From the NCBI RefSeq assembly GCF_019175385.1, contig NC_083345.1, positions 113,818,480 to 113,882,479 on the forward strand: a DNA stretch of 64,000 nt, written 5' to 3'. Source of the stretch: Lycium barbarum. Lineage: Eukaryota; Streptophyta; Magnoliopsida; Solanales; Solanaceae. The translations under genes and the position numbers were made by a program. The stretch's first letter is position 1. Each line of letters starts with the position of its first letter. The notes beneath the pieces were generated by a model that saw only the letters and a list, made by a program, of their open reading frames with translations, ran no database searches and was not told the DNA's origin. This document shows positions 11,692 through 23,521 of this stretch, in pieces.

Positions 11692-14600
11692 TGTCATACC
11701 CCATTTTAACCGGGTTAAATTAGAAGTACAACATATTGGTGATTCCTATTTTTTGTTTATTTGTTTTAAGGAGTCGCCACCTAATTATTTATGGTGAATT
11801 AGGACACCTAAAGTTTATTAAAGTTATTTTAAAGTTAACTCTGTTTTAAAAGTCTGTGAAACTTAAGATTCTAGGTAAGGGTTCAATTAGTCTAAAAGGA
11901 AGGTATTAGGCACCCTTTAAGACCCATTAACAATGGTTAACCGACCGGACTTAGGTTATTTAATTAAGGCTAAAATGTAAATGTAAATGTAAATATTTAA
12001 ATATTTAAGAAAATACCTTGTAAGTATTGCTAAAGTTATTTAAAGTAAAACTTGTAGAAAATAATAGTTGCATAAAGAGTTTAGTTGAAATAAACTAAAA
12101 GAAGCAGGACATGTAATGTTTATATATATTTGGAGAAAAGCTAATGTTAGTGTGAAATTTGTGATGTTTAAATCTCTAAGATAGTAGGCATAAATTATGA
12201 TTCCTTTAGCCAAAATATGTAGTCATGCTATTTCGAAAATCAATTATTCTAAAAAAATAAATATTATAGATACTGTAAATAGTTTTAACATAAAAGGAAA
12301 ATGAAGCCCATGGAGCTAATTGTTAGTTTCTCTTTGAATTGACTACCCATTACTAAAACTAAAACCCACTAATTTATTAAAGTTCATCTAAATTAACAAA
12401 CAAAATGTTAGTCATACTATGCATGTTAAATACACACAAAAATAAAATTAGAGGGGTAGATATAATGTAAATGGGCTTGGTCCATTTTAGACTGCTGTGA
12501 TCTGTTTGCAGCTGGGCTTCGGCCCAGTAACAATTCATATGCGTTGTTGCTGTTGTCACGCCTGTTGGGCTTCAGCCCAGATTTTTATTTCCCTGTTTGG
12601 CTGCGGATTGGCTACTACTGTATGGGGGTGACTCGAGAGGAGTTGTGTTGGGCTTTTGGCCCAACGCCGAAATGCGGGAGGAGATGACGAGTCGCTTGGA
12701 CTCGTATGCGAGATGTCATGCATAAAAAGAAAGATAAGGATTAGTATGCAATCGATAAACATGTGTAATATACTGGTCATATATACACATAATCAACCAT
12801 GATATACTTGCAAAATAAGGATCACAAAATTGAATAGGCAGTAGCGCGACGGATCTGATCGAAATAACCTTCAATTCAGTGGAACTTTTGCAGTTTATCA
12901 CAACATCCATTATCATAAACAAACACTAAGTCTCAAAACACATTTTAAATCCCTGAGCAATCTGATTGAGCAGAGTGATGCACACAGTTTGGGGAATCAT
13001 TTGTTTCAATAGCAAATAGGTCATATCACTTATTTCTTAGTTTTCCGAAAATAGTTTCTGACATATAAGAGTTAGAAGGATAGAGTATGAGAAGGGAGGT
13101 TCATATATAACCATATAGCAGTTCAAGTGAACTAAAAAAATGAACAGGTGCTAATAGGGAAAACTGATTATCAAGAATGACTGGACATAACATGCTCTTC
13201 AAATGTCAACACATAATACACACCCAAGTCTAAACATGGAAAATTTGGGGTATACAAAACACTTATTGAGTTCAGGAGGGATATTCTGGCATTCAGACAC
13301 ATTTTCAGTTCGTATTCTTCATATTGACAAGGCAAAACACTAAGATCTATAGCAAAATATTATGACTGCCAGTGGCTTGTAATACCAGAGTTATAGCAAA
13401 ATAACAGCACCTCTTAGTTCACATTTTTTTACGATCAGTTTCTCATTTACCATGAACATAAAAAGAGGGAAACAAGGCATTGAGTCACAGATAAACACAG
13501 ACAGGCAGAGTAGCAGTTGACTGGAAAAGAGGGATCTTGACATGTCATTTCCAGCTTAGATTATGATCACAATTTCAACAACCAAACCAAATGATGTGTC
13601 TTCTTTATTAAAATTGAATCAGGCTAAATGTAGTATAATTCTTCAACCAATATTGGCAAAGGTAAGTAGATTGGCAACCAGATCAAAACATGATGCAAGC
13701 TAAGTGGAATATTGACTTCACACAGTAAGGATGCAAAGGTAAATACTCTCAAGTATGAGGAGGCACAGCACACTTATGAGGGCAATACAGGGGTAAAGTT
13801 CTAGTCATAGCATCCATGATCAGATGCAGGTCACAATACTAAACAAGATGAAATGCCTTGGAGGCCATGTGATTACACAGAACAAGCATACAGAGTGTTT
13901 TAGCTAGGATAAGAAGCAGGAGAGGAGAGAATACATAAGGAAACAAGTCAAGAAGAAGCAGGAGTGTCATGCAAAAATCAGAAGGAAACAGTAGCACAGA
14001 GTAGCATGGGTATGCAGCAGCCAGGATGAAAGAAAGCAGGCAAGTTACAGCATGTTTGAAGGGCAGGAGCTATGCAAAATTCATTCAATGATACATGAAG
14101 ACATATCTAGAACAGAGAGAGGTAAATCACAATCAGTAATGCAGAGTTCAAGGAGTAAAAACAGGACCAAGATAGGGCTTGATGTTCATGATCAGTAAAG
14201 ATGTCCAAGGGAGATGCAATGTCACAGAATTCCCAAAGAGGAAACTAACTATGCAAGACTAATGAGGATGAACTATCAATACAGAATTCAGGTAATCAAA
14301 AAAACTCCTCAAGGTACTGATGGGTATACAAAACCAGGTTCAATGCTATGATTATGTAATGGTCACATATGAGTTGAGTTGAGTTGAAAAGCACAGAATC
14401 ATGTCATGTCGCCAAGGCAGTAATTCAGATAGCTACCATTGAATATGAAGTTGTTAGATAAATATTATACACTCGGACCTAACTGACATCAGGGTCTAAG
14501 ACCTGTTTATTTTCATATAAACATACTAATCCGACAAAATAGAACTAGGCCTAATATATGATTGCTAATAGAACTGAGCCTAGAATGTAAACTGGAGACC

Positions 14601-16006
14601 AAATCAAATCAGTAAACAACCTCGCCATGTCATATGATAATTTTATCGTATCTAACCCAAGCAGATTTCATTCATGCCAGGGTATATTACTTAAACAAAC
14701 AGAGTAAAAGAGAGACAGTGGTGGCCTGTTTTAATCATATACATAATATACCTAAGATATACACACCATGGTATGTATATCAGATGTATATCGAATGTAT
14801 ACCTTCGTCTTACCTTGATAGCTCACTGTATACCATATGTATATTCGGCTCTAAATGGGTTCTAAGTTCTGGAAATTCAGTCTAAACATCCAAGCTACAG
14901 TATACGTCTTTCAAATTCATTTCAGCGATTAACATTCTATCCTAGCAGCTCCCAAACATCAAAGAAATAATATGACGACAAAGAAAATACATAACTAAAA
15001 ATAGCAGAATCAGCTAAAGATTTAACTAAAGCAGAAACTAAAGACTAGAAATAATAAATGTATCGAGGTTTACCTTTTTTGTATGCAGTGAACGGGGACG
15101 TCAAGGCCTCGAATCTACTCTCTCGTTATGAATAGACCCGAACACGACGAACGATTCGAACCTCAGATTGAAACAGACCCGAAAGTTTATGTTGAGTAAA
15201 AGTTCAAGAACAGACGATGATTGATCAAAAGTGTACGAAATGTGAGGGTAAGCTCTGGGAAACGCTGAATAATCGTTTTCCTCTAGAACGCTAAGCCAAA
15301 AAAACCTCCCTAAAATGTTGAGTAATTCTGTTCTTTATAGGAAAATATGAGGGGAGAGAGGGGCGTATGAGAGAGAGGAGCGGGGGGGACAGAGAGTAGT
15401 GGAGGTGGCAGAGGCGTGGTGGACAGCGGTGAGTGGAGAGGAGCGTGAGGAGGGAGACGAAGGAGGAGAGAGAAGCGGGAAAGAGAGAGGGGAAGGGGTG
15501 TGCGGCGGTGATGAAGGGAAAAGAAATGAAAAACCCTACTGGTTTCATTTAGTTTGTGGGACGGACCGGGTTGGGTGGAAGGGATGGGCTGGACCCGGAA
15601 ATAATGTGGGCTGAATTGTTTTGAGTAGGGGAATAATGTGGGCTGATCTGTTAGCCCATGTATTTGGTTGAAATTGTTGATCCTTCCTCCTCTAATTTAA
15701 TTATTTTTGGGCTTTTAACTAGTACAATATATGCTATATGAGACAATTAATAATTAATATGTAGAAAAATAAGGATTTAACAAAGTGTTGTCTTGTAATT
15801 AATTTAACGAGTCCAAACCCGAAAACGAAACGATGACTAACCGTTTAACATTTGTGATAAAGTAATGCTCATAATGTTGAAAATAAAAGTAGTGATATTA
15901 ATAGTAGTAGCAATAAAATATTGTAAAAAATAAAGTATTTAGCTCGTTAGTAAATTTAGAAACCCGAGTAAATTAAATAAAAGAGGGACAAAATTGGGTG
16001 TCAACA
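11692..16006. mobile_element. 4.3-kb TG...CA insertion, probable solo LTR, inside the Copia LTR
   Basis: The ends are TGTCATACCCCATTTTAACC on the left and AAAATTGGGTGTCAACA on the right, flanked by GCGGT (11687-11691) and GCGGC (16007-16011), an imperfect 5-bp target duplication. There is no internal copy of either end, no PBS, and no long ORF. The longest frame, at 15291-15548, is a Ser/Pro/Leu-rich low-complexity stretch. These features fit a solo LTR of a Gypsy-type family with very long LTRs, or a large retrotransposon derivative. AT-rich ATGTATA repeats occur at 14750-14850. A GA-rich tract lies at 15350-15510. Confidence 0.6.
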
Positions 16007-16282
16007 GCGGCTGCACTTAAGAAAAATGTATCTTTTTTGGGTTTTCAAGTGTTACGTCAAACTAATTCACACATGTTGCATACATATGAGACCAATGTAG
16101 AGAGCATGTGAGAAACATGTGACTAAGGATAGTGACTACTCAAGAGTCCTCAGTTTCCATCATACATACAGTTGTGCTGCTGCAGTTCTGCCAGAACAGG
16201 ACAGCAGCTTTACAGCTGTTAAGTCCCGTGCAAATACTCTCATAGGACTTGATGGAGGACTTGGTCCTTGGATCGTTTGTCA
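16007..16282 (-). repeat. Copia 5' LTR, U3-side part
   Basis: This is the continuation of the LTR interrupted at 11691. On the element's strand it would begin TGACAAACGATCCAAGGACC at 16282, next to GLR intron sequence. The word GGACTTGGTCC at 16257-16267 ties it to the rest of the element. The exact outer boundary is inferred, because the other LTR is not in the window. Confidence 0.55.
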
Positions 16283-16937
16283 ATTATGAAAACGATGAAT
16301 GCTATAGCTCATCAAGAAAGAATATCGTGAGTAAAAGAAGAGTTACTTACAAATCCAAAGTCGTTAGTCTTATATGTAGGTCCAATCGTGGTAAATTTCG
16401 AGCAATAATTTGCAAGGAAAAGCTTCACATAAGGAATCTCATCAAAAACAGCTGCAATACCACCATTTGCACTACCTTTAGAGGGTAAATCAACACATTC
16501 CTCTGGAGTATTATATGCCTTAAGCCTGTCCTCATCGAAGTTCATCTTTCTCAAAAGTCTGAAACAAAAGAACCTGGTTAGTAGCCCACAGTTTCCTTGT
16601 TCTTCAGAAGTTCTTTTACATCTGTAACAGTTCGTTGGAGTTTTTCAACTGTTAACATTGATGTTAGACTTGTTGTATAGCTTGAAGTCAATATAAGTAC
16701 TACTAGGAACCAGATGATCAACACAAACCTTGCCAGATTGCTTACTATCCTCTCCTCTGTCAGTATCAAAAAACAAAAAAACAAAAAAAAAAAAAAGATA
16801 TTTCGGATTAGAAGCTTGAATGATATGCTATAAGCAAGAATAGAGGCTAATTCAGATTGAAGAGAGTGTGTGTAGTAATTAGATATTCCTAAGTCTTTCC
16901 AATACGTATAAACTCCCTTGAGAAGAATTATGATTAA

Positions 16938-17277
16938 GGATATGTTGGGTATGGCCAGAAAATATTTTCCAATTTTCCCATGTTTGGTTGGTCAATATTT
17001 TGAAAAATATTTTCTATAAGAAAACAAGCTCCTTAAAAATAGGGAAAAGTAGTAGGAAGACAAGTTTCATAGATGACATTTCAAGTTCATCGTCTCCTCC
17101 CAACCAACCAACGCCCCCTACTCCCACTGGTTGACCATTCCTCACCACCCCCGAACACCCACTCCCCATCCCACCCCATAGTATTTTGCTAGATTACATA
17201 TCAATGCTTAATTACCAAACACAAAAAAATAAGTAAAAGCCCCACTTGTTTCGCAAGAAACGTTACCGAATACACCC
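16938..17277. mobile_element. Tourist-like MITE in GLR intron 4
   Basis: It is flanked by TAA at 16935-16937 and 17278-17280. The ends are GGATATGTTGGGTATGGCC and CGTTACCGAATACACCC, imperfect inverted repeats of the GGGTGTgTTTGGTAtGgaGGAAAA type. Related copies lie at 39295-39643 and 57761-58113 with TTA duplications. The 3-bp TWA target points to the PIF/Harbinger superfamily. There is no coding capacity. Confidence 0.65.
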
Positions 17278-19241
17278 TAAAGGTAAACTGAGAATTTTAC
17301 GGAAAAAGAAGTTCCATCTGTATAGGATGACATTCTTTTTGGAACAAGCTAAAAATGGAAGAGTATCATATAAGTTGGAACAGAGGAAATACTAATTTAA
17401 GAGGAGGAAAAGAAATTACTGCAAAGACCACAGCTGAGAAGGAGAACCAAAAGATCATGCCAACTTGGTGCCAAGGAGGTCCCCTGAAGTCTTCATTTAC
17501 TCGATGTTCGAGTAGCCAAATGACAAAGGCAATGAAAACAAAAGAACAAAAGCTTGTTAACCAGAGCTCCCAAGTCAATGGCTTCAAGAATACCCATGCA
17601 TTATCGCTATTATCATCTTTGATTGGCACCATCATTGTGACTGCAGATTCTGTATATGGTAATGTGAAGTCAACAAATTGCGACCTATTCGCGACAATGG
17701 TAGTGTCCCCTACAACAACATCAAAGTTCTGTTCATTGGTTAATCCTTGTAGCATGTAAGAATCATGAAAGTATATATGTGAAATATGTATTTCCCTGTA
17801 AGATTTGTCCAATTTGTTTTAGTTCAGTTTATGGAATTCGACCATTTTTCCCTTAAAGCTCTGTAAGAGTGCCGCTACCTACTATAACGTATACATCATC
17901 AAGTCACCTAAATGGTAATAACCTGAAAAATAAGATGAATTACCTATTACAACATGTTAAAAGACATAATTAATTGTAAAATCTCTTTGCACTTTCAGTA
18001 TATATGGACAAATTCCGTAGCCAAACAGCAAAATTCGTTGCTCATCCTACTTAGCGACCGATTATCAAAAAATTCTATTAGCTACGACCAATTTAGCGAC
18101 TAAGTTCGTAGCTAATTTCATTTTTTTGTAGTATTTTTTTCAAGTATAAAAGATAAAGTGCAAACTCCTTAAAGTCGATGGTAGAGTAACAAGCAAACCT
18201 AAACTTTTTTGTATTATTTTTTTCAAGTGTAAAAGATAAAGTGCAACACTCCTTAAAGTCGATAGTAGAGTAACAAGAAAACCTAAAAATATGAACACAA
18301 AATGACAGCTGGCAGAAAAGAAGCTAATATATATTGCTTTATGGAGAAACAGGGAGACAACGAAATTTACCCCAAGAAATACTTGAGAAACCAGATCATT
18401 GTAATCTCCAGCACTCTTTCCATCAGGAGCAGCAAAGGGGATATATTCATAAGGAACATAATATGGTAATGCATCCATCACCGCATCAAAAACATCGATG
18501 CAATATCCAGTAACTTTTGTTGTGTTAGTAGTAACATCTCTTGTAACTTTCACAAATTCGGTGAAACCATCCTTCACTGGAACTCCAATTTTCAGTTTCT
18601 TTCCATTTGTTGGTATCACCCAACCTTTAGGAACAGAAGTAGTGTCACCACTTGTTGACATTAATGTTATACCATTTGTTGGTATAACAAATGATTTAAT
18701 AAGCTGGAGATTGCAATTGTCCATTAACAATTTGAAAGTCTCCACTAAGGCCTTTGAAAGTAGTGTTTAGTATAGCTTTAAGAAGCTTCGGACCATCTTT
18801 TGAAACTCCAAAAGCTTCAAGATTTGTTGCATTTCCTGAAAAATTTTACAGGTGTCAAAATCAACTTATTTCAGTATCCCGCTGAATTAGCCTAAATTTT
18901 AAAGAGATAATTACAGTCCAATACCTTTCGATGATCTAATTACAAAATAGCCACAAATGTACAGGTTTTGTATATTTAAGTATAAATATACATAATCATG
19001 TATAGGTTTTTGTATATTTTGACTAGTGCCTGTAATTAAGTTTGGCCGACGAGCCAAAAATAAATGAAGCCCAATTTTAAACTAGTTGGTTTATGACCCA
19101 TTTGTTGACTTGATCCTACTATGAGTTGAACCCTAAATAATCCATCAAACTATTGAGTCAAATTGAGTCAAATAGCGTAACTTAACATGTCAAATACAGC
19201 CCAAACCAAGTATACAAAATTAATTTTGGAGATTAAGAAAA

Positions 19242-19367
19242 GGCCAAACCCATCGGTAGACATTTGTGGTCGTCCAGTTCTTTCACTTGAGCACCTAAAG
19301 TGGACGTTATTTCATTTAGACACTTAAGGTGGGTAATACCTGTTCCAGTTAGACAATTTTTGCACCA
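19242..19367 (+). repeat. MULE left terminal inverted repeat
   Basis: 126 bp, inverse of 24824-24949. It ends TTTTTGCACCA. In MULEs the TIR binds the transposase and often carries promoter elements for the transposase gene. Confidence 0.95.
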
Positions 19368-19975
19368 GATGTTTTAAATCCCAAGCGCGTGTATATCAGT
19401 CAAAACCTATGTGGATTAAGTGACCAATTACATTGTACTAGCTCATTTAAATTTTGCCAACTCATTTGCCAACTCAATTAATGATGTGCCAACTCATTTT
19501 AATTGGCCACATCATTGCACACGCGGGAAAGTCAAGTAAAGACCAAATTAGGGCTCAAAATTACCCATTTCCATATACACACTTCAGGTGCAAGCGATCA
19601 GGCGATTTGCCACGAAAACCGAGGTAAAATTTTCGTCGATTTCGTTCAATATCTTCTCCATTTTCACTTAATTCTTAGTTAATGATCACTCATAAGGTAT
19701 TATTTTCATTTATTTGCAGGTTTTAGTCTGGAAATCGACCCTTTGGACTTTGTTCGTTTCAACTTCATTTGCGACATTGGAGAAATTTAAGGTTCTACTG
19801 AACTTTTATCGTGTTTGTATGCTATATTGTGTTTAAATTAGGGTGTTTTTGTACGAAACTGGTTGTTATCACCTTATTTGTTTACTAGGGTTTATTTGGG
19901 AATTTCAGTGTTAAAGTTCGAGTTTTTTGGGGTATTTCCTTGTTGCTTGTGTGTTGTGGGGTATTGGGGAATATA

Positions 19976-22900
19976 ATGGACGACTATATTCTTACTTGTT
20001 TTTACCATGGGGATACAGTTGTGGAAGACCCTGTAGTGGGTCCCATGTACAAAAGGCAATTAGAGGTCTTTGGTGCTGCTATCGATAAAGACCATTTTAG
20101 TCTTGTTGAGTTGGAAGCATACACTAAAGATCTTGGGTACACAAATGTCCTTGGATTTACTGCAAAAAGGTTGATGATAGTGCCTTTGTTCAGCTTACTT
20201 CTGATAGACAATTACTAGGGCTTGTGAATGACTTAAAACATGGTGATGAGTTTGATGTGTTTGTGGTCCATGGAGTTGATGAGGTGGAGGAGTTGCCACA
20301 ACCAATTGGTTTGTTGGTAGGGCCAGAGGGTGATGACTGTATTAATGACCCATGTGGCACTCATGAAGCTAGGGCAACACATGTGGGTGGGAGGGGTATA
20401 AATACTGATGTAAATGTTCCAGATGGGGATGAAACATTTCCAAAGAAGGCTGAAACACCTCCAAAGGAGGCTGAAACACTTCCAAATAAGGCTGAAACAT
20501 TTCCAATTCCAAATGTGGTTGAAACTGATCCAAATAGGGGTGAAACAGATCCAAATGGGGGTGAAACAGATCCAAATGGGGGTGAAACAAATTTGAATGG
20601 GGGTGAAACAGATCTGAATGGGGCTGCAACAAATGGGGATCAATCAGATGTTGCTAGTAGTTCTGAATCAGATTTTTCAGATCTTAATGATTCAGATGTT
20701 GATGAAGAATTGAGAAACTTTAAAGCTGAAAAGAGAAATAAAAGGAACCCCAATCCTAGAAGAAAAAAAACTAACACAGAGGAAATACCATTAGGTGAAG
20801 CTGGTGTTGATAGAGGCTTTGAAGATATTGGTAGAAATAAGTCTGCTAGGTATGTGGGAAGATTAGGTGGAGATGAGGATTATATTGACAGTTCAGATTG
20901 TGGTAGTGATGACAGTGATGATGAGTTAGATGCTGATGCTGTAAGGGGTGTTGATCTACCAGCAAGAAGGAAGAGCACAAAGGTCAGGTATGATCCAGCT
21001 TGTGTAGTTGCTATTTTTGAACTTGGTATGGTTTTTGAAAATGAAAAAGTATTTAGGAAAGCATTAGCTGATTATGCAATAGAATACAAAGTTAGTCTTA
21101 AGTTAAGGCCTAATCAACCTGGTAAAGTAAGGGCTCAGTGTAAGGGTAACAAACAGTGCAAGTTGTTGTGTTATGCAGCAACAGATAGAGATTCTGGTGA
21201 CTTTATGATTAACAGCTACCATCCTGCACATAAGTGTACAACTTCTAACAAGAACAAAATGTGCAACACTAAATGGCTTGCTGCTAGATTTAAGGATGAA
21301 ATAATTAAACAGCCATCTTTGAGAATATGGGAAATACAAGACATGTGCAAGGATAAGTTAGGACTTTATGTTGGTAGGAAAATTTGCTACAGAGCTAAAA
21401 TTCAGATACTAAGAGAGTCTATGAGTGATTGGAATTTAGAGTTTGCAAGATTGTGTGACTATGCTGATATGATAAAACAGACAAATCCTGGTAGTTCTAT
21501 TTGGGTAAGGATGGACAGAGAAAGTTGTCCAGGGAAGAATTTGTTTATGTACTTCTATGTCTGCTTGGATGCATTGAAGAAGGGGTGGATGGAAGGTTGT
21601 ATGAGAATAATGGGTTTTGATGGGTGTTTTCTAAAGGGTGCTTGTAAAGGTGAACTGCTAGTTGCAGTTGGCAAGAATGGAAACAATCAGATGTTTCCTA
21701 TAGCCTGGGCAGTTGTTGACTCAGAGACTAAGCATAGTTGGAGTTTTTTCATTAGTTACTTGAAAGAGGATCTGCAGTTGGGTACTGGAGATGGTCTTAC
21801 TGTGATGGCAGACATGCAAAAGGTAATGTACATAGTAACTTGTTTAATTTCTTACTGTTTCTTACTGTTGAGTGTTTCTTTAATAATTTCTTTTCTTTGA
21901 AGGGTTTTCATGCTGCTGTAGAAGAACTGTTACCAGATGCTGAGCATAGGAGATGTGCAAGACACATCTGGTCCAATTGGCATCAAGAATGGAAGAGCAA
22001 GATTGAGAAGAAAATAATTTTGGAGATATTCTAAGGCCAGTTTTGAAGTGAAATTCAGGTCAGAGCTTGATAAAATGAGCAAACTTGGTAATGATATTTG
22101 TGCTGATTTATTGCACTATCCAGAAAAATCATGGGTGAGGGCATACTTTAAAGAGCATTCTAAGTGTGATGTTGTTGAGAATAACATGTGTGAGACCTTC
22201 AATTCATGGATCTTGTCTTGTAGACACAAATCAATTATAACTATGTTGGAGGAAATTAAGAGAAAGATAATGACTAGACAATGTGATATGATTAAGTTTG
22301 CCAACACTTGGATATCTAAGATTTCACCTATAGCTAGACTTACCTTAAAGGATAATAAGGAAATGGCTAGAGGCTGCAAGATTCTTTGGAATGCTGATGT
22401 TGGATTTGAGATTGGAGAGGGTGAGTATAGGCATACAGTTAACATGAGTACTAAGAGTTGTAGTTGTAGAACTTGGCAACTGAGAGGAATTCCATGCCAG
22501 CATGTTGTTTGTGCATACTACCACATCGAACTAGAGCCTGAACACTTTGTGGAGTATTGGTATAGGAAGGATACATTCTTAAAGGCATATAGTCATTTCA
22601 TCCAACCAATTCTAAATATGAAGATGTGGCCTGAAACAAATAATCCAAAGATTGAGCCTCCTGCACCTAAACCAATGCCTGGCAGGCCGAAAAAGAAAAG
22701 AACAAAAGACAAAGATGAACCAAAAAAGATGAGGTATGGAAAGGTGTCCAGAAAAGGGGGGAAAATAACTTATTCAAAGTGTCATCAACAAGGACATAAC
22801 AAGAAATATTGCAAGGTAAAATAGTTTTCTTTGAGTTGGTTAACTTGTTTATCATGTATTTTAGGCTTTTAAGTTGATTACTGCCTTTAAATATGCAGGT

Positions 22901-23521
22901 TGTGCCAGGTGTAGAAGCACCTAGCCAAAGTTTACAACACCCTGCAGAAGCACCTACAAGCTTAAGCCAGCCTACACCTTCAGCAGCAGTTTGTGATGAT
23001 ACAACTAGAGTTAGGAGGGTGAATCAATCAAAAAAAGTTAGAAGCTCAAGCCAGCCAGCCCCACCTACAGATACAAGTATTCCTATTACAAGAGGAATAA
23101 CAAGTCAACTACCTCCTAGAAGAAGACAAGTTGCTGGACAGAAGAGAGCCAAGGTTACAACTGGAGAGGAACCTGCAACTAGGGGACACAAGAGGGCAGC
23201 TGATGTTGGATTTGGCATATACACAAGCACAAGTGGAACTCAAATACTAAATGTAAGTCAATTCTAACTTTGGTCTCTAAAACACAACTACATGTAACAA
23301 AACTGATTATGCTTCATTTTTCTGCTAAAATGCAGCCAGGAACATCAAGCCAAAGGATTCTAGAAACTGGTTCAGCTTACAAGGATGCAAGTCCAACAGG
23401 AATAGACCTTGGTTATAAAGCTAGAGGATTGAGATGGAAAAACAATGAAGTTGTCACTGGTCCCCAATTGAGGCAGATGGCAAACAAGAACAAGAAGAAG
23501 AAGAAGAATTGGCAGTATTAG
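19976..23521 (+). pseudogene. MuDR-type MULE transposase, four exons, two single-base frameshifts
   Basis: It catalyses cut-and-paste transposition in the nucleus. Exons: 19976-21822, 21903-22815, 22899-23252, 23336-23521, all with GT-AG introns of 80-84 nt in phase 0. The start MDDYILTCFYHGD is the usual MULE N-terminus. Domains in order: acidic/repeat region (20430-20940), Mu DNA-binding domain (ELGMVFENEKVFRKALADYA...KVSLKLRP), MULE DDE domain with IMGFDGCFLKGACKGELL, VMADMQKGFHAA and CARHIWSNW, SWIM finger CSCRTWQLRGIPCQH (CXCX8CXH), a K-rich tract, and a knuckle YSKCHQQGHNKKYC whose first Cys is replaced by Tyr. Frame breaks: about 20163-20168 (one A missing in the run of A before GGTTGATGAT) and about 22010-22016 (one base extra in GAAGAAAATAATTTTGG). 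About 1,100 residues if read through. Both breaks sit in or next to A-runs, so assembly error is possible. Confidence 0.88.
20433..20640 (+). repeat. 21-bp (7-codon) tandem repeat in the MULE transposase N-terminal region
   Basis: About nine units of GGTGAAACAGATCCAAATGGG type (also GCTGAAAC.TTTCCAAAGAAG), coding (A/G)ET(D/F)PNGG-like heptads. One unit is longer by 6 bp. The two central units at about 20542-20583 are identical. The antisense strand is also open here (20233-20643), only because of the repeat. Confidence 0.9.

Noticed and set aside
15291..15614. Overlapping frames on both strands in a GA-rich tract
   Set aside because: Low-complexity purine/pyrimidine tract within the probable solo LTR. 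No domain.
11687..16011. Complete autonomous LTR element between 11692 and 16006
   Set aside because: No second copy of either terminus, no PBS and no coding region inside, so only a solo LTR or a derivative is supported.
20233..20643. Antisense frame of 136 codons with repeated FTPIWIC-like units
   Set aside because: It is the shadow of the 21-bp tandem repeat in the MULE transposase. The plus strand is the coding one.
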